Below, piece after piece: positions 62,702 to 64,000 of a stretch of DNA of 64,000 nucleotides. The notes beneath the pieces were generated by a model. The model saw nothing but the letters and a program-made list of their open reading frames with translations. It was not told the DNA's origin and did no database searches. Source of the stretch: Clostridiales bacterium (lineage in GTDB: Bacteria; Bacillota; Clostridia; Oscillospirales; Oscillospiraceae); NCBI GenBank assembly GCA_004557655.1, contig SFGJ01000001.1, forward strand, positions 62,001-126,000, in the 5' to 3' direction. The number at the start of each line of letters is the position of its first letter. Within the stretch, counting starts at the first letter, position 1. The translations under genes were made by a program, and so were the position numbers.

Positions 62702-64000
62702 ATGATGCATCCCCACGTGGATTTCAAAGAATACTTACGGCCCGGCGTCCGTGTTCATTTGGCAGGTATTGGCGGCGTATCCATGTGCCCCTTGGCGGAG
62801 GTACTTCACGGCATGGGCCTGTGCGTGCAGGGTTCGGATATGACGGAAAGCGAAACCGTACAGCATCTGCGCTCTCAGGGGATCCCCGTTTCCGTAGGTC
62901 ATGCCGCGGAGAATCTGCAAAACGCCCAGCTGGTTATTCGCACCGCCGCTATTCACGACGATAACCCGGAGATATCCGGTGCAGTGACCCGGGGCATACC
63001 CGTTTATGAGCGTGCACAGGCCTGGGGTGCCATTATGCAGCAGTACCGGAACGCTCTGTGCATCTCCGGTACCCACGGAAAAACCACAACAACCTCTATG
63101 GCCGCTCACATTTTCATGGCGGCTCAGGCTGACCCCACGGTAATGATCGGCGGTACTCTGCCCATGCTTCACTCCGGGTATCGTGTGGGGCATGGCGACA
63201 CTATAATTCTGGAATCCTGCGAGTATTGCAACTCATTTCTTAATTTCTTCCCCACAGTGGCTGTGATCCTCAATGTTGAGGCGGATCATCTGGACTTTTT
63301 CAAGGATCTTGCTGATGTGGAGCATTCCTTCCACGCCTTTGCGGCTCTCGTTCCCCAGCAGGGCTATGTCATCGCCAATGCGGATGACAGTGGCGCAATG
63401 GACGCCGTAAAAGGTCTGGTCCACCCGGTGTTTACCTTCTCCGTTCGGGATAAAAACGCCGATTGTCGTGCCGATAATGTTTCCTTCCACGACGGGTGTG
63501 GTGAATTTGACGTGTTGGTTCACGGACAGTTCTATGCTCATATTGCCTTGGCTGTGGCCGGCAAGCATAACATTTCCAACGCGTTAGCCGCCGCCTCAGC
63601 CGCTTATGTTTTGGGTATTGGCGGAAAGGCCGTTGAGGAAGGGCTGCGCACCTTCCACGGTGCCGGGCGTCGGTTTGAGTACAAGGGCAGCTTTCACGGC
63701 GCCGCTGTATATGATGATTACGCCCATCATCCCGGCGAGCTTCATGCGTTGCTCACTACCGCCCGTTCCATGCCTTATAAGCGGATCATCTGCGCTTTCC
63801 AGCCCCACACTTATAGCCGCACCCAGGCACTCTTCTCCAGCTTTGTGGAGGAGCTGAAGCTTGCGGATGTAGCGGTGCTGGCTGAGATCTATGCTGCCCG
63901 TGAGGTCAATGACATTGGTATCTCCTCCAGCCAATTGGCTGCCCAGATTCCCGGAGCAATATACTGTTCCACTCTGGATCAGGTTGCGGATGTTCTGGCG
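62702..64000 (+). CDS. murC: UDP-N-acetylmuramate--L-alanine ligase (3' end beyond the window)
   Basis: Mur ligase that adds the first peptide residue to UDP-MurNAc. The frame is open for 433 codons and runs off the right edge, and family members are about 450-480 residues, so little is missing. The N-terminal UDP-binding domain starts VRVHLAGIGGVSMCPLAEVL (about residues 17-36). The ATP P-loop is SGTHGKTTTTS (about 122-132). EADHLDFF and the later YDDYAHHPGELHALL are MurC hallmarks. AGGAGG lies upstream; two adjacent ATG codons (62702, 62705) are possible starts. Confidence 0.94.
   Translation, partial: MMHPHVDFKEYLRPGVRVHLAGIGGVSMCPLAEVLHGMGLCVQGSDMTESETVQHLRSQGIPVSVGHAAENLQNAQLVIRTAAIHDDNPEISGAVTRGIPVYERAQAWGAIMQQYRNALCISGTHGKTTTTSMAAHIFMAAQADPTVMIGGTLPMLHSGYRVGHGDTIILESCEYCNSFLNFFPTVAVILNVEADHLDFFKDLADVEHSFHAFAALVPQQGYVIANADDSGAMDAVKGLVHPVFTFSVRDKNADCRADNVSFHDGCGEFDVLVHGQFYAHIALAVAGKHNISNALAAASAAYVLGIGGKAVEEGLRTFHGAGRRFEYKGSFHGAAVYDDYAHHPGELHALLTTARSMPYKRIICAFQPHTYSRTQALFSSFVEELKLADVAVLAEIYAAREVNDIGISSSQLAAQIPGAIYCSTLDQVADVLA

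Noticed and set aside
1..64000. CRISPR arrays, insertion sequences, rRNA and tRNA genes
   Set aside because: I looked for regularly spaced repeats, transposase-like frames with terminal repeats, and cloverleaf-type segments, and found none I could support.

Overview
The window reads as a chromosome segment from an anaerobic, endospore-forming member of the Clostridia, most likely of the Oscillospiraceae / cluster IV type. This is an inference from gene content: a complete spoIIIA operon, spoIIGA-sigE, sigH, spoIVA, cotJ, cwlD, a SpoIIM-like gene, a ferredoxin-dependent 2-oxoacid oxidoreductase, PPi-type phosphofructokinase and phosphate butyryltransferase. It is ordinary chromosomal backbone. 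I see no prophage, insertion sequence, CRISPR array, rRNA or tRNA gene.

Layout. 1-2916: 3' part of dnaE. 3.0-7.4 kb: an ECF sigma factor with a putative membrane anti-sigma partner, a lipoprotein, and an MBOAT/DHHW pair (surface O-acylation). 7.4-9.6 kb: ferredoxin, cupin, a cysteine-rich protein of unknown function and a DUF4364 regulator. 9.6-14.3 kb: spoIIIAA-AH behind a convincing sigma-E promoter. 14.3-24.6 kb: a long housekeeping operon (asp23-like, nusB, xseA, xseB, ispA, dxs, tlyA, nadK, argR, recN). Its ispA-dxs gap holds a roughly 650-nt structured RNA that I identify as OLE RNA, followed by the gene for its membrane partner OapA. 24.6-29.6 kb: T-box controlled tyrS, queA, tgt, yajC and a TIGR04086-type membrane protein. 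29.6-34.4 kb: SpoIIM-like protein, a XerD-like recombinase, split transketolase, and a second tyrosine recombinase next to a perfect AT-rich palindrome. 34.5-38.0 kb: ptb, a small membrane protein, radA, cwlD. 38.0-39.5 kb: a fused CotJA-CotJB, CotJC, and a small membrane protein. 39.5-43.9 kb: a 2-oxoacid:ferredoxin oxidoreductase operon with a divergent XRE regulator. 43.9-50.5 kb: sigE, spoIIGA, fba, pfk, coaX, spoIVA. 50.5-57.8 kb: yebC, nif3-like, trmK, small metal/redox proteins, sigH, glmM, ruvBAC. 57.8-64.0 kb: FrhB-like protein with queH, an ACT-domain protein, a YtvI-type permease, cca, and the 5' part of murC.

How it works together. Sporulation is the dominant theme. SigH (early), SpoIIGA/SigE (mother cell), the SpoIIIA channel, SpoIVA (coat base), CotJ (inner coat), CwlD (cortex) and probably SpoIIM (engulfment) are all here. 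Several carry a shared promoter pattern, a -35 like GCATAAA/GTCTAAA, 14 nt, then CATACAGT, that fits sigma-E. Three genes (queA, tgt, queH) belong to queuosine tRNA modification. The most notable system is the OLE RNA/OapA pair. It has its own sigma-A type promoter, and its 5' and 3' ends pair into a long closing helix that runs straight into a T-tract. Gene positions come from the sequence. Functions come from family motifs read by eye. Promoters and terminators are pattern calls without experimental support.
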